This document shows positions 53,681 to 63,093 of a stretch of 64,000 bases of DNA, in pieces. Both the position numbers and the translations under genes were made by a program. Every line of letters begins with the position of its first letter. Position 1 is the stretch's first letter. A model generated the notes under the pieces. The model made no database searches, was not told the DNA's origin, and saw nothing but the letters and a program-made list of their open reading frames with translations. This stretch comes from Glutamicibacter sp002979865 (GTDB lineage: Bacteria > Actinomycetota > Actinomycetes > Actinomycetales > Micrococcaceae): contig NZ_CP188297.1 in assembly GCF_050030965.1 (NCBI RefSeq), positions 1,364,001-1,428,000 on the forward strand, written 5' to 3'.

Positions 53681-54823
53681 ATGGCAACTGGGCGGAAAGT
53701 GAAGCGCATGCCAGCGCATCTATTCGGATTCATAGCGCAGCGCAATCGCGCTGGGCTGATACGCTCGCGCAACTCCCTGCCTAGAATCCTGCGCATGACG
53801 CTTGGCGCAATCGGAGCCTTTTGGATCGCCGAAAGCATCTGGGGACATTCCCAACCGATTTTCGCAGCCACCAGCGCGCTGGTTTCCCTGGGCTTCGGCG
53901 CCTCCACCACCGTGCGCAAAACCGCCGAAGTCGCCCTGGGGTGCACCCTGGGGGTGGCGCTGGGCGATACCCTCATGCACTGGTTCGGGCAGGGGATCTG
54001 GCAGGCCGCACTGGTGATGTCGCTGAGTCTGGTCATTGCCCGCTATTTGGATTCCGGTGCCATCTTCTCCACCCAGCTGGGCATGCAATCGGCACTGGTA
54101 GTGCTGCTGCCCATCAGCGCGGATGGGCCATTTGCCCGTTCCATCGATGCCCTGACCGGGTCCCTGCTTGCCCTGCTGGTGATTATTTTCTGGCCTACCG
54201 ACCCGCGGCGCAGCCCGGTGTCCGCGTTATCGGATCTGTTCAAGGAGCTCTCCGAAGCGCTTTTGGAATGCGCCTGGGCCATCCGCGACGATGACCGGCG
54301 CGCAGCCTTCCACGCACTGATCAAGGCTCGCGGAACCCAGAAGTACCTGGATATGCTGCCAGCCGCCTTCCGCGCTTCGAAGGAAATCGCAACGATTTCC
54401 CCCACCGGGCGTCGCCACCGCCATGAACTGAACCGGCTATCCAAGCGTTTCAACCACTACGACTGGGCCGCCCGCAACTCGCGGGTCTTCGCCCGGCGCC
54501 TTGCTTCCGTGCTCAGCAACAGCGCACTGACCCCGGAAGGCGCGCAAACCTTGGCTCCCCTGATGCGCGAGCTATCCGAGGCGGTCAACACCTTGGCGCA
54601 CTCGGTGCGCGAAACCACGGTGGCTGGCCAACGCAAATACGAGAAGGCCGCCCAGCTGCAGCTCGAAGGCGTCGCCGCCCAACTGGATCCGCGCGCCCTG
54701 GGAGTTGAGGGGCTCCAGGGCGAAGGCCTGGTCTTGCTGCTGCGCCCGATGGTGGTGGATCTGCTCGAAGCGGCAGGCCGCGAACACGAAGAAGCCATCG
54801 AAGTGCTGCCCAAGCTGTCCTGA
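53681..54823 (+). CDS. FUSC family membrane protein
   Basis: 380 residues. The N-terminal half has six hydrophobic segments, including LRMTLGAIGAFWIAESIWGH and GASTTVRKTAEVALGCTLGV, like aromatic acid exporter and FUSC proteins. The C-terminal half is a soluble helical domain (LFKELSEALLECAWAI... and EAVNTLAHSVRE). It may export small aromatic or lipophilic acids; evidence is only structural. Divergent from pstS. Followed by radA 35 bases later. Confidence 0.75.
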   Translation: MATGRKVKRMPAHLFGFIAQRNRAGLIRSRNSLPRILRMTLGAIGAFWIAESIWGHSQPIFAATSALVSLGFGASTTVRKTAEVALGCTLGVALGDTLMHWFGQGIWQAALVMSLSLVIARYLDSGAIFSTQLGMQSALVVLLPISADGPFARSIDALTGSLLALLVIIFWPTDPRRSPVSALSDLFKELSEALLECAWAIRDDDRRAAFHALIKARGTQKYLDMLPAAFRASKEIATISPTGRRHRHELNRLSKRFNHYDWAARNSRVFARRLASVLSNSALTPEGAQTLAPLMRELSEAVNTLAHSVRETTVAGQRKYEKAAQLQLEGVAAQLDPRALGVEGLQGEGLVLLLRPMVVDLLEAAGREHEEAIEVLPKLS

Positions 54824-54858
54824 ACGAAAATGTCCGCATAGCTCGATAGCATTGAGCC

Positions 54859-56253
54859 ATGGCCAAAACCTCCACTCGCAGCAAGTCTTCCGCATCGTTC
54901 AAATGCTCTGAATGCGGGTGGACCACGATTAAGTGGGTGGGCCGCTGCGGCGAATGCCAGGCCTGGGGCACTGTCGAAGAAGTGGGTGTCGTCTCCGCCC
55001 GTACCGTAGCCGCGGCCAAGGTGGCCCACCCAGCCAAGCCGATCGCGCAGATTGACGGCTCCGAAGCGGCCTTCCGCCCCAGTGGCGTCTCCGAACTTGA
55101 CCGCGTGCTCGGTGGCGGCCTGGTTCCGGCAGCCGCGATCCTGCTGGCCGGCGAACCTGGCGTGGGCAAGTCCACGCTGCTCTTGGACGTTGCCGCGAAA
55201 GCCGCGCAAACCGGCTTGCGCGTGCTCTATCTAACCGGTGAAGAGTCCGCCGCGCAGGTAAAGTCCCGCGCCGAACGCATCAACGCCATCGCCGATACGC
55301 TGTTCCTGGCCGCCGAAACCGACCTGGCTCTGGCCTTGGGCCAGATCCAGGAGATCGATCCGCAGCTGCTGATCCTGGACTCGGTGCAGACCTTCTCCTC
55401 GGCAGAGGTGGACGGCGCTGCCGGCGGCGTTTCCCAGGTGCGCGAAGTCGCTGCCTCGATCATCAACGCGGCCAAGACCCGAGCCATGTCCACCATCATG
55501 GTCGGCCACGTGACCAAGGAAGGTTCGGTCGCCGGCCCACGGCTGCTCGAGCACCTGGTGGACGTGGTCTGCCAGTTCGATGGCGAGAAGCATTCGCGGT
55601 TGCGCATCCTGCGCGCGCTGAAGAACCGCTACGGAGCCACCGACGAGGTGGGCTGCTTCGATTTGAATGAAGACGGCATTGAATCGCTGACCGATCCTTC
55701 CAAGCTTTTCGTCACCCGAACCCGCACCCCGGTGCCGGGCACCTGCATCACCGTCACGATGGAGGGCCGCCGGCCGCTGGTTGCCGAGGTGCAGACCTTG
55801 CTCTCGCGCAGCAATGCCCCTGCTGCCCGCCGGGCCACCAGTGGCTTGGATGCCGCGCGGGCGCAAATGGTTGTGGCGGTGCTGCAGGCCCGCGCGCATA
55901 TGGATCTGTCGTCCATGGACTCGTATATCGCCACCGTGGGTGGCGTGAAAATTGCCGAACCCGCCTCGGATCTGGCCTGCGCGCTGGCATTGGCTTCTTC
56001 GATGAATGAATTCCCGCTGCCGCAGGACTTCGTGGCCTTCGGCGAAGTCGGCTTGGCCGGCGAAGTTCGGCAAGTACCGGAAATCTCACGGCGCATCACC
56101 GAGGCGCAGCGTCTGGGCTTCTCTTTCGCGATGGCTCCGGCCACCCCGGAACCGTTGAAGAATATCCCCGAGGGCATCCGCGTATTCCAGGTGGAGAACA
56201 TCGCGCAGGCGCTGGATATTGCGTTTAACCAGCGACAGAAGCCCGCAGGATAA
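54859..56253 (+). CDS. radA: DNA repair protein RadA
   Basis: 464 residues. N-terminal zinc finger with C16, C19, C30 and C33 (CSECGWTTIKWVGRCGEC). RecA-like ATPase with Walker A GEPGVGKST (99-107) and the RadA-specific KNRYG motif. C-terminal Lon-protease-like domain (DSYIATVGGVKIAEPASDLA). It is a helicase acting on recombination intermediates. Next to disA in almost all actinobacteria, which is also seen here. Confidence 0.97.
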   Translation: MAKTSTRSKSSASFKCSECGWTTIKWVGRCGECQAWGTVEEVGVVSARTVAAAKVAHPAKPIAQIDGSEAAFRPSGVSELDRVLGGGLVPAAAILLAGEPGVGKSTLLLDVAAKAAQTGLRVLYLTGEESAAQVKSRAERINAIADTLFLAAETDLALALGQIQEIDPQLLILDSVQTFSSAEVDGAAGGVSQVREVAASIINAAKTRAMSTIMVGHVTKEGSVAGPRLLEHLVDVVCQFDGEKHSRLRILRALKNRYGATDEVGCFDLNEDGIESLTDPSKLFVTRTRTPVPGTCITVTMEGRRPLVAEVQTLLSRSNAPAARRATSGLDAARAQMVVAVLQARAHMDLSSMDSYIATVGGVKIAEPASDLACALALASSMNEFPLPQDFVAFGEVGLAGEVRQVPEISRRITEAQRLGFSFAMAPATPEPLKNIPEGIRVFQVENIAQALDIAFNQRQKPAG

Positions 56254-56287
56254 ACTTGATTGTTGCTGCCCGCCGAAAGGACGCAAG

Positions 56288-57361
56288 TTGAAAGCGCACC
56301 CAACCCCCGGATTCCTTGCCGTTCTGGCCCAGATTGCCCCGGGTACCGAGCTCGCCCAGGGTCTTGAACGGATCCAGCGCGGCCGTACTGGCGCTCTCAT
56401 AGTGCTGGGCCATGACAGGCTCGTGGAGTCGATCAGCTCCGGCGGCTTCAGGATCAACACCGAATACACGCCTACACGCATCCGCGAACTGGCCAAGATG
56501 GACGGCGCGATCATTCTGGACGGCACAGGACGCCAGATCCAGCAGGCCGGCGTGCAGCTGATGCCGGATGCGCAGATTGAAACCCAGGAGTCCGGCACCC
56601 GCCACCGCACGGCAGAACGCGTAGCCGCGCAAACCGGGTTCCCGACGATTTCGGTTTCGCAGTCCATGCAGACCATCACCCTCTATGCCGACGGCGAGCG
56701 CCATGTGCTCGAGCCAGCCGAGCGCCTGCTGGCCCGCGGCAACCAGGCTATTGCTACCTTGGAACGGTACCGCCACCGCCTGGACCAGGTCACCAGCGCC
56801 CTGTCAGCTGCGGAAATTGAAGATGTCGCCACCGCGCGGGAAGTGCTCGCTGTCTTGCAGCGCACCGAGATGCTGCGCCGTACCAGCGAAGAAATCTCCC
56901 GCTACGTGCTGGAGCTGGGCATCGATGGGCGCCTGCTGGCGGCCCAGCATGCGGAATTGCTCTCCGGCATCCAGGCGGATAACCAGTTGCTCCTGCGGGA
57001 CTATTCCGACGCTGAAGGCCAGGAGCTGGATATCGAGCGTGCCCTGGAGACGCTGCATGAAGTTTCCGATGCCCAGCTCATTGAGCTTGATGGCCTGACC
57101 AAGATCCTGTTCCCGCACTCCACCATTGGCCAAGACGACCAGCTGACCCCGAAGGGCTACCGCCTGCTTTCGCAGATCCGCACGGTGCCCAAGCTGGTCG
57201 GGGACCGCCTGGTGGCGTCCTTCGATCACTTGCAGCTGCTCATGGCAGCGTCCACCAGCCAGCTCATGGAAATCGAGGGCGTCGGCGAGCAGCGTGCACG
57301 CTCCATCCGGGAAGGGCTGGCCCGCATGGCCGAATCCTCGTTGCTGGATCGCTACATCTAG
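56288..57361 (+). CDS. disA: diadenylate cyclase DisA
   Basis: 357 residues from TTG 56288, chosen because GAAAGGACGCAAG lies directly before it; the frame upstream to 56219 would overlap radA. The DAC domain has the DGA motif (72-74) and GTRHR (103-107), both needed to make c-di-AMP from two ATP. The C-terminal helix-hairpin-helix (LMEIEGVGEQRARSIREGL) binds branched DNA. RadA inhibits DisA in other bacteria. It ends 6 bases from the convergent next stop. Confidence 0.97.
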   Translation: MKAHPTPGFLAVLAQIAPGTELAQGLERIQRGRTGALIVLGHDRLVESISSGGFRINTEYTPTRIRELAKMDGAIILDGTGRQIQQAGVQLMPDAQIETQESGTRHRTAERVAAQTGFPTISVSQSMQTITLYADGERHVLEPAERLLARGNQAIATLERYRHRLDQVTSALSAAEIEDVATAREVLAVLQRTEMLRRTSEEISRYVLELGIDGRLLAAQHAELLSGIQADNQLLLRDYSDAEGQELDIERALETLHEVSDAQLIELDGLTKILFPHSTIGQDDQLTPKGYRLLSQIRTVPKLVGDRLVASFDHLQLLMAASTSQLMEIEGVGEQRARSIREGLARMAESSLLDRYI

Positions 57362-57367
57362 GCGTTT

Positions 57368-57985
57368 TCACTCCAAGGTGAAGGTGACCGGCTCCGAAAC
57401 GAAGTCGCCGATAGCGGCGGTGAACTTGTAGGTTCCCGGACGCGGCTGCACGCTGACCGACTTGCACCCGGGAGCCGAACGCTCGCGGTTCCAGGTGAAG
57501 CGCGCGTTCTCCTTCTGCCCCGGCTTGAAGGCCAGGTTCACATCTTCTGCGCCATCCAGGCAATCGATGGTGGAGAAGATGCGGTCCGCGCCGCTGGAAA
57601 CCAGGAACTCCTGCTGCATGGTTCCGACGTTCAATTCGCATTCGCGCTTGGAAACATTTTCGATGCCCAGCAGCAAGGTCGGCTTCTTGTCCGAGGCGTA
57701 GCTTTTCGCATCGGTAGTCGCAGTAATCTCGACCTCGTCGCTCTTGCACTTCTTGGCCGCAGCTTCGTCGTCTTCCGGCTCTGGCGATGGCGAAGGAACC
57801 GACTGGGTTTGCTGGGCGCTTGGCTCATTGCCTGCAGTTTTCTTCTCATCAGGGGAGAACAATCCGGCCAGCGCAACGACGCCCCAGACAAGCAGGCCGA
57901 CGAGCACCAGGGCAAGTACTGCCACGGTGATCCGCCTGCGCCGGTAGACGCTGGCCGATGGTTTCCCCCCTGATGCGTTGCTCAT
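57368..57985 (-). CDS. membrane-anchored extracytoplasmic protein, DUF-like
   Basis: 205 residues: a basic N-terminus (YRRRR), one membrane helix at about 19-43 (ITVAVLALVLVGLLVWGVVA), a Pro/Ser/Glu-rich linker and an extracellular beta-type domain with several cysteines. I recall similar proteins near disA in Micrococcaceae, function unknown. The ATG has only a weak site. Probably secreted face of the membrane. No enzyme motif seen. Confidence 0.7.
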   Translation of the reverse strand: MSNASGGKPSASVYRRRRITVAVLALVLVGLLVWGVVALAGLFSPDEKKTAGNEPSAQQTQSVPSPSPEPEDDEAAAKKCKSDEVEITATTDAKSYASDKKPTLLLGIENVSKRECELNVGTMQQEFLVSSGADRIFSTIDCLDGAEDVNLAFKPGQKENARFTWNRERSAPGCKSVSVQPRPGTYKFTAAIGDFVSEPVTFTLE

Positions 57986-58108
57986 GGCTTAAGGCTAATT
58001 CATTTGCCTGCCCGAAGCCGGTAATGGCGTAGGATCCAGGGCAAATCACGTTCTGCAATCCATTCCCGCTGATTCCGGGCGGACGGTGCGCTGGCTTAGA
58101 GTGGTGGG

Positions 58109-59017
58109 GTGCAGCAAATCCACAACACCATCAACACCTGGTACCTAGAGAACGCCCGCGACCTGCCTTGGCGACGCCCCGGAGTGAGCGGCTGGGAAGT
58201 CATGGTCAGCGAGTTCATGCTCCAGCAGACTCCGGTAGTTCGTGTCTTGCCGGTTTGGGAAGAATGGATGCGCCGCTGGCCACGGCCGCAGGATCTGGCT
58301 GCGGAACCGCTGTCCGAAGCACTGAAAGCGTGGGGACGGCTGGGCTATCCGCGGCGCGCGCAGCGCTTGCATGCCGCCGCCGTGGAGATCACCACCGAGT
58401 ACAACGGCGAAGTCCCGCGCACCGAAGCCGAGCTCCTGGCCTTGCCGGGCATCGGCTCCTACACCGCGGCCGCCATTGCCTGCTTTGCCTTCGGCGAGCG
58501 CACCGTTGTCGTGGACACGAACATTCGCCGCGTGCATGCACGGCTCTTTGGCGGCATGGCATTGCCCGAGCCAAGCCCGCGTGCCAGTGAATTCGCCCGG
58601 GCTGCAGAAGTCCAGCCCGAGGATCATCAGGCAGCGAATCTGTGGAATATTTCGGTAATGGAACTCGGTGCCCTGGTGTGCACCGCTCGCAGCCCGAAGT
58701 GCGAGCAATGCCCGGTCTTCCAGCAGTGCGCATGGATTGCCCAGGGGCAGCCGGCCCCGCACTACATCCCGAAGGGACAAGCTTGGAAGGGTACGGACCG
58801 GCAGGTCCGCGGCGCCATCATGGCGATCCTGCGCGAGCATGAGCAGGCGGTGCCAGAGCAGTCCTTCCTGGCCGAGCTGTCCCATGAATCGCATGCAAGG
58901 TATGTGGCGCTTGACCAATTGCAATCACCATTGGAGCAGCGTGAACGGGCACTGGCCGGGCTGCTCAAAGATGGCCTGGCGATCGCCGAAGAAGATGGAA
59001 TCCGCCTGCCTTCGTAG
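58109..59017 (+). CDS. mutY: A/G-specific adenine glycosylase MutY
   Basis: 302 residues. Catalytic Glu35 in EVMVSEFMLQQT, helix-hairpin-helix LPGIGSYTAAAI and catalytic Asp136 in VVDTNIRR. The 4Fe-4S cluster is C191, C198, C201 and C207. It removes adenine opposite 8-oxoguanine. The C-terminal NUDIX-like domain of E. coli MutY is short or absent here, as in other actinobacteria. GTG start. It is near disA and radA, as often. Confidence 0.95.
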   Translation: MQQIHNTINTWYLENARDLPWRRPGVSGWEVMVSEFMLQQTPVVRVLPVWEEWMRRWPRPQDLAAEPLSEALKAWGRLGYPRRAQRLHAAAVEITTEYNGEVPRTEAELLALPGIGSYTAAAIACFAFGERTVVVDTNIRRVHARLFGGMALPEPSPRASEFARAAEVQPEDHQAANLWNISVMELGALVCTARSPKCEQCPVFQQCAWIAQGQPAPHYIPKGQAWKGTDRQVRGAIMAILREHEQAVPEQSFLAELSHESHARYVALDQLQSPLEQRERALAGLLKDGLAIAEEDGIRLPS

Positions 59018-59081
59018 CATCGGCCCGGAACGAGCCAGAAGCGGCTAGCTTTATGCCCTGATGCCTACCTATGCTTAGCCC

Positions 59082-59882
59082 ATGAACGCTTCAGTTGATC
59101 CGGCCGCTGCTGTTCGCCACGTAGCCAAGCACCCATGGTTCGAACGCGCCGCACGCCTGGGATACGTCGCCAACGGCGTACTTCACGCAACCGTGGGAAT
59201 CCTCGCAGCTTTCGTCGCTGCCGGCGGCAAGGCGGAAGCCGATCAGGGCGGAGCCATGGGCGCCTTGGCAGAGCAGCCTTTCGGCATGGTCTTGCTGTGG
59301 ATCTGCGCAATCGGCGCACTATTGCTGGGCCTATGGTCCTTGGCGCAGGCCTTCTTGCCCGAAAACGAGCTGAAGGGCAGGCTCAAGTCCGCGGCCATCT
59401 CGGTGTCCTTCTTGGCTGTCGGCTTCACCTTTGGGCGGTTTGCGGTGGGAATTCCCAGTGATTCGGGAAAGACTGCCACCAGCTTCAGCGGAGAAATGAT
59501 GAAGACCGGACTTGGCCGGGGGTTGCTGATCGCCTTGGGCCTGGGGCTGCTGGCCATGGCCGGCTACTACATCTACAAGGGTGCCACCCGGAAGTTCTTG
59601 AAGGATCTCTCCGGTTCCGGAAATACCGAGGTATCGCGCGCGATCAAGTACTCGGGCATGCTGGGCTATCCTGCCAAAGGCGTAGTCCTCGGTGCCGTGG
59701 GCCTGCTCTTCATCGTGGCCACGGTACAGCGCGACCCGGAAGAGGCCAGCGGCATCGATGGCGCGCTGAAGGCCATCCAGGATCAGCCGTTTGGGCCGGT
59801 TGCCCTGGTTGCTATCGGTGCGGGCCTGGTTTGCTACGCGCTGTACCTGGTATTCCGTGCGCGCTACGACCGGATGGACTAG
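59082..59882 (+). CDS. DUF1206 membrane protein
   Basis: 266 residues with three repeats, each with two hydrophobic helices: ARLGYVANGVLHATVGILAA, ISVSFLAVGFTFGRFAVGIP region and KYSGMLGYPAKGVVLGAVGL. The repeated RxGYxAxGxxY pattern is the DUF1206 signature. Function unknown; a membrane role in stress or envelope is often suggested. It ends convergently with the acetyltransferase. Confidence 0.88.
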   Translation: MNASVDPAAAVRHVAKHPWFERAARLGYVANGVLHATVGILAAFVAAGGKAEADQGGAMGALAEQPFGMVLLWICAIGALLLGLWSLAQAFLPENELKGRLKSAAISVSFLAVGFTFGRFAVGIPSDSGKTATSFSGEMMKTGLGRGLLIALGLGLLAMAGYYIYKGATRKFLKDLSGSGNTEVSRAIKYSGMLGYPAKGVVLGAVGLLFIVATVQRDPEEASGIDGALKAIQDQPFGPVALVAIGAGLVCYALYLVFRARYDRMD

Positions 59883-59887
59883 AAGTA

Positions 59888-60397
59888 TCAGTCCAGCGTA
59901 ATGATCATCCGGGTGTTGCCCAAGGTATTCGGCTTCACGCGGGCGAGGTCCAGGAATTCAGCAACGCCTTCATCCCGGGAGAGCAGGATCTCCTGGTATA
60001 CCGCTGGATCCACGGCGCTCTGGTCAGCCATCACCTTGAAGCCTTGGCGTATGAAGAAATCCACTTCGAAGGTCAGGCAGAAGACGCGGCCAACCCCGAC
60101 TTCCCGGGCACGTTCCAAGAGTTCGGAGAGCAGGACATGGCCTACGCCCTTGCCACGCAGCTCGCCCGAGGTCGCCAAGGTACGGATTTCGGCGATGTCT
60201 TCCCAGATGACGTGCAAACCGCCGCAGCCGACAACATTGCCGTCCGCGTCCTCGGCGACCAGGAATTCCTGGATGGACTCGTAGTAGGTGACCGCTTCCT
60301 TATCCAGCAGGATCCGTTCCTCGGCCAACGGGCGCACAAGATTGCGGATAGCGTTGACATCACTGGTTCTGGCTGAGCGGACGGTAAAAGAGTTCAC
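59888..60397 (-). CDS. GNAT acetyltransferase, ArgA-like amino-acid N-acetyltransferase
   Basis: 169 residues of the GNAT fold, with AEIRTLATSGELRGKGVGHVLL (acetyl-CoA-binding QxxGxG/A) and an N-terminal AIRNLVRPLAEERILLDKE. The pattern EIRTLAV...RGKGVG and FFIRQGF resembles the small actinobacterial N-acetylglutamate synthase (Rv2747-type). Arginine biosynthesis is likely. Start is GTG, without an obvious Shine-Dalgarno. Confidence 0.78.
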   Translation of the reverse strand: MNSFTVRSARTSDVNAIRNLVRPLAEERILLDKEAVTYYESIQEFLVAEDADGNVVGCGGLHVIWEDIAEIRTLATSGELRGKGVGHVLLSELLERAREVGVGRVFCLTFEVDFFIRQGFKVMADQSAVDPAVYQEILLSRDEGVAEFLDLARVKPNTLGNTRMIITLD

Positions 60398-60521
60398 GTT
60401 CTAAATCCTATGCCCCACCGTTTGCAGAATCGAAGCAGATGCCGGATATGTCATTGAAGGAACATCCCGCAACACGGTGTGCCAAGATAAACTTGAACAT
60501 TGAAGTCGCACTGGAGCAAGG

Positions 60522-61745
60522 ATGAGGATGCCAGCTAGAACAGCACGCCCCGGATTCGGGTTGCTTGCCATCCTCCTATCCGCCGTCGGCATCGCTCCCC
60601 TGCTTAATTACGGGTTGAACGCCACCAGCGACCTGGTCATCAGGGATTTGGGAATCACCGAATCCCAGTTCGGCCTGTTGGCGACAGTGTGCTTCGGCTG
60701 CGCCGCACTGGGTAACGCCGTCTTCGGGAAGTTCTCCGACAGGCAACCGGATACCAGGCTGGTCCTGCTGATCTTCGGCACGACGGCGGTCGCGCTGGGC
60801 TTGGCAGCCATTCCCGCAGGCTACGTCTTGCTCCTGGCGGCTTCCGGTTTGGCCGGCTTCGCCCAGTCATTCCCCAACGGGGTCACCAACCGCATTCTGG
60901 CCCAGCGCGTCCCTAGTGCCCAGCGCATCACGTGGACCGGCATCAAGCAGTCTGGCGTGCAGGTTTCACAGCTCGTAGGCAGCGTGGGGTTCCCGCTGCT
61001 GGCTGCATTCATTGGCTGGAACGGAGCATCGCTGGCCGGCGCCGTGCTCGCCGCGGTCCTCGCGGTGATCGCTGTACGGGTTATCCGCGCAACCCCCATG
61101 CTCGCCGCGCCTGCCCCGCAGAAGGCGGCAACGGGCGCGAGCCAGCCGGTGGCTGCGGCCACCCCCTCCACGAAGTTCGTCATTTTTGCGCTGGCCCTAT
61201 TCGGTTTCATCAACGGTGTCGGCGTACAGGCGACCAACGTCTACCTGGCGCTCTTTGCGGTCCGCGAGCTGGACTTCTCCTTGGTCGCTGGCGGCCTGAC
61301 CGCCGCGGTCGCTGGCGTCATTGGCGTTTCCGCCCGCGTCGGATGGGGGCAGATGATGTCACGCGGCGTATCAGCTCCTAAGCTCTTGCTGCTGCTGGCG
61401 TCGCTGGCCACGGCGGGCGGTGCCAGCTTCCTGATGGCCCAGCAGCTGCACTCGGTGGCCTTGCTCTGGCTAGCGGTCTGCCTGCACGGCGCCTCGGCCC
61501 TGGGAGTTTCGGTAGTGCTGATGGCGGGCTTGCTGCGGGTGATCCCCGCAAGCCGCCTGGGAAGTGCCAGCGGAATCGTCTCGGCGGGCCAGTTTGGCGG
61601 TTTCACCGTGGGGCCCTTGGCCATGGGCCTGCTGGTCGGCTCGGCCGGTGGCTTCACCGCGGGCTGGATCACCGTCACCGGGATCTACCTGTGCTCAACG
61701 GTGCTGGGTGCATTCCTTGTCCTGCGAGCCAGGAACCGGGGCTAG
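60522..61745 (+). CDS. MFS transporter
   Basis: 407 residues with about twelve helices. N-terminal RPGFGLLAILLSAVGIAPLL and GKFSDRQPDTRLVLLIFGTT (the MFS A-loop). It resembles CynX/NimT-type or general efflux permeases; substrate unknown. The ATG is at 60522 with GGAGCAAGG before it. The AraC-type gene starts 3 bases past its stop and may be co-transcribed. Confidence 0.88.
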   Translation: MRMPARTARPGFGLLAILLSAVGIAPLLNYGLNATSDLVIRDLGITESQFGLLATVCFGCAALGNAVFGKFSDRQPDTRLVLLIFGTTAVALGLAAIPAGYVLLLAASGLAGFAQSFPNGVTNRILAQRVPSAQRITWTGIKQSGVQVSQLVGSVGFPLLAAFIGWNGASLAGAVLAAVLAVIAVRVIRATPMLAAPAPQKAATGASQPVAAATPSTKFVIFALALFGFINGVGVQATNVYLALFAVRELDFSLVAGGLTAAVAGVIGVSARVGWGQMMSRGVSAPKLLLLLASLATAGGASFLMAQQLHSVALLWLAVCLHGASALGVSVVLMAGLLRVIPASRLGSASGIVSAGQFGGFTVGPLAMGLLVGSAGGFTAGWITVTGIYLCSTVLGAFLVLRARNRG

Positions 61746-61748
61746 CCG

Positions 61749-62147
61749 GTGGATGCCGAAGCGCTGAAAACCCTGGCGCACCTGCGCCGGGCCAGGGACC
61801 TGATGGACCGGCACTATGCGGAACCATTGGATGTGCCTGCGTTGGCCCAGCGTGCTTCCATGTCTCCTGCTCATTTTTCCAGGGAGTTCAAGCGGGCCTA
61901 TGGCGAGACCCCGCATGCCTATTTGCTCACCCGCCGTATCGAGCGCGCCATGCATCTGCTGCGCGCATCGGTCTCGGTAACAGATGCTTGCATGCAAGTG
62001 GGATGGACTTCTCTGGGTTCCTTCAGCACGCGCTTCACCGAAGTGGTCGGCGAAACTCCCTCGTCATACCGGGAACGGGACCATTCAGCCACCGAGCCGA
62101 TCCCTGCCTGCATCGCCAAGATCCTTTTGCGTCCCGAGAGATTCTGA
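61749..62147 (+). CDS. AraC family regulator, short
   Basis: 132 residues, only the two helix-turn-helix units: LDVPALAQRASMSPAHFSRE and ACMQVGWTSLGSFSTRFTEV, with GETPHAYL/GETPSSYR at the ends. There is no effector domain. Such short AraC proteins are encoded next to VOC-family proteins in actinobacteria and probably respond with them to a toxic compound. GTG or ATG ambiguity: the coordinates begin at a GTG codon 3 bases after the MFS stop. Confidence 0.85.
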   Translation: MDAEALKTLAHLRRARDLMDRHYAEPLDVPALAQRASMSPAHFSREFKRAYGETPHAYLLTRRIERAMHLLRASVSVTDACMQVGWTSLGSFSTRFTEVVGETPSSYRERDHSATEPIPACIAKILLRPERF

Positions 62148-62195
62148 GCAGTTTTGAAGAAGCGCTATCTGGTCGGCGCTCCCTAGGCTGGAGCC

Positions 62196-62618
62196 ATGGC
62201 AAGCATTTCAATCAATCATGTCCCTTTGACCGTGCTCGATGTGGATGAGGCGCTCGCGTTCTACCGCGATGCGCTGGGCTTCACGGTCCTCTCCGATGTC
62301 GCCAACGGCGGCTTCCGCTGGGTGTCCCTTGGCGGCTCCGACGGCGCCGGCACCAGCCTGGTGCTTTCGGCTCCGGGCGCTGGCCGGTCAGCTGCCGATG
62401 CGCAGGCCTTGGCCGAGCTGGTAGCCAAGGGCGCGATCGGGCCGCTGGTGCTGTCCACCAATGATCTGGACAAGGTCTTTGAAACTTTGAGCGCGTCGGG
62501 CGCTGAAGTCCTGCAGGAGCCAATGGACCAACCGTGGGGTCCGCGCGATTGCGCCTTCCGCGATCCTTCGGGAAATATGGTCCGTATCAACCAAGCAGTT
62601 CAGGGAGAAGAAGCATGA
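62196..62618 (+). CDS. VOC family (glyoxalase/bleomycin-resistance fold) protein
   Basis: 140 residues with two beta-alpha-beta-beta-beta units: VPLTVLDVDEALAFYRDALG and GPLVLSTNDLDKVFETLSAS. It ends with FRDPSGNMVRINQ (metal-site region). It may bind or modify a small electrophile; no substrate can be read from the sequence. The stop overlaps the start of the next gene as ATGA. Confidence 0.88.
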   Translation: MASISINHVPLTVLDVDEALAFYRDALGFTVLSDVANGGFRWVSLGGSDGAGTSLVLSAPGAGRSAADAQALAELVAKGAIGPLVLSTNDLDKVFETLSASGAEVLQEPMDQPWGPRDCAFRDPSGNMVRINQAVQGEEA

Positions 62619-63061
62619 GCAGTTCAGAACAAGAAGGCTTTTCAGCCGCCGAGAAGGCCGCGATGAAAGAGCGGGCCGCTGAGGTGCGCACTTCGAAGAA
62701 GCGCATGACCAAAGCCGAGAAGGCGGAACAGGCCCGCAAGGAAGTGGAAGAGAAGATTGCTTCCTTCGAGGGCAACGACAAGGTGCTTGCGCAGAAGCTG
62801 CACCGGATCATCACCGAGACGGCTCCGGAATTGGAGCCGAAAACCTGGTATGGCATGCCCGCTTACGCTTTGGACGGCAAGATCTTGTGCTTCATGCAGG
62901 ATGCCAAGAAGTTCGGTACCCGCTACCTGACTTTCGGCTTCAACGATGTTGCGCAGCTGGATGAGGGCACCCTATGGCCCACCTCGTTCGCCATTACCGC
63001 GCTTGATGGGCAGCTCGAAGAAATGCTTGCCGAGTTGGTAGCCAAGGCGGTGGCCCGCTAA
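62615..63061 (+). CDS. DUF1801-family protein
   Basis: 148 residues. A helical charged start (EKAAMKERAAEVRTSKKRMT) is followed by the DUF1801/YdhG-like core: PELEPKTWYGMPAYALDGKI, CFMQDAKKFGTRYLTFGF. Members resemble frataxin-like folds; function unsettled. It is coupled to the VOC gene by an ATGA overlap. AGGGAGAAG precedes the ATG. The ATG at 62615 is used instead of a longer frame that would lie inside the VOC gene. Confidence 0.8.
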   Translation: MSSSEQEGFSAAEKAAMKERAAEVRTSKKRMTKAEKAEQARKEVEEKIASFEGNDKVLAQKLHRIITETAPELEPKTWYGMPAYALDGKILCFMQDAKKFGTRYLTFGFNDVAQLDEGTLWPTSFAITALDGQLEEMLAELVAKAVAR

Positions 63062-63093
63062 GCCCAGCACGCCCGGAGGGAATCGATTGCTCT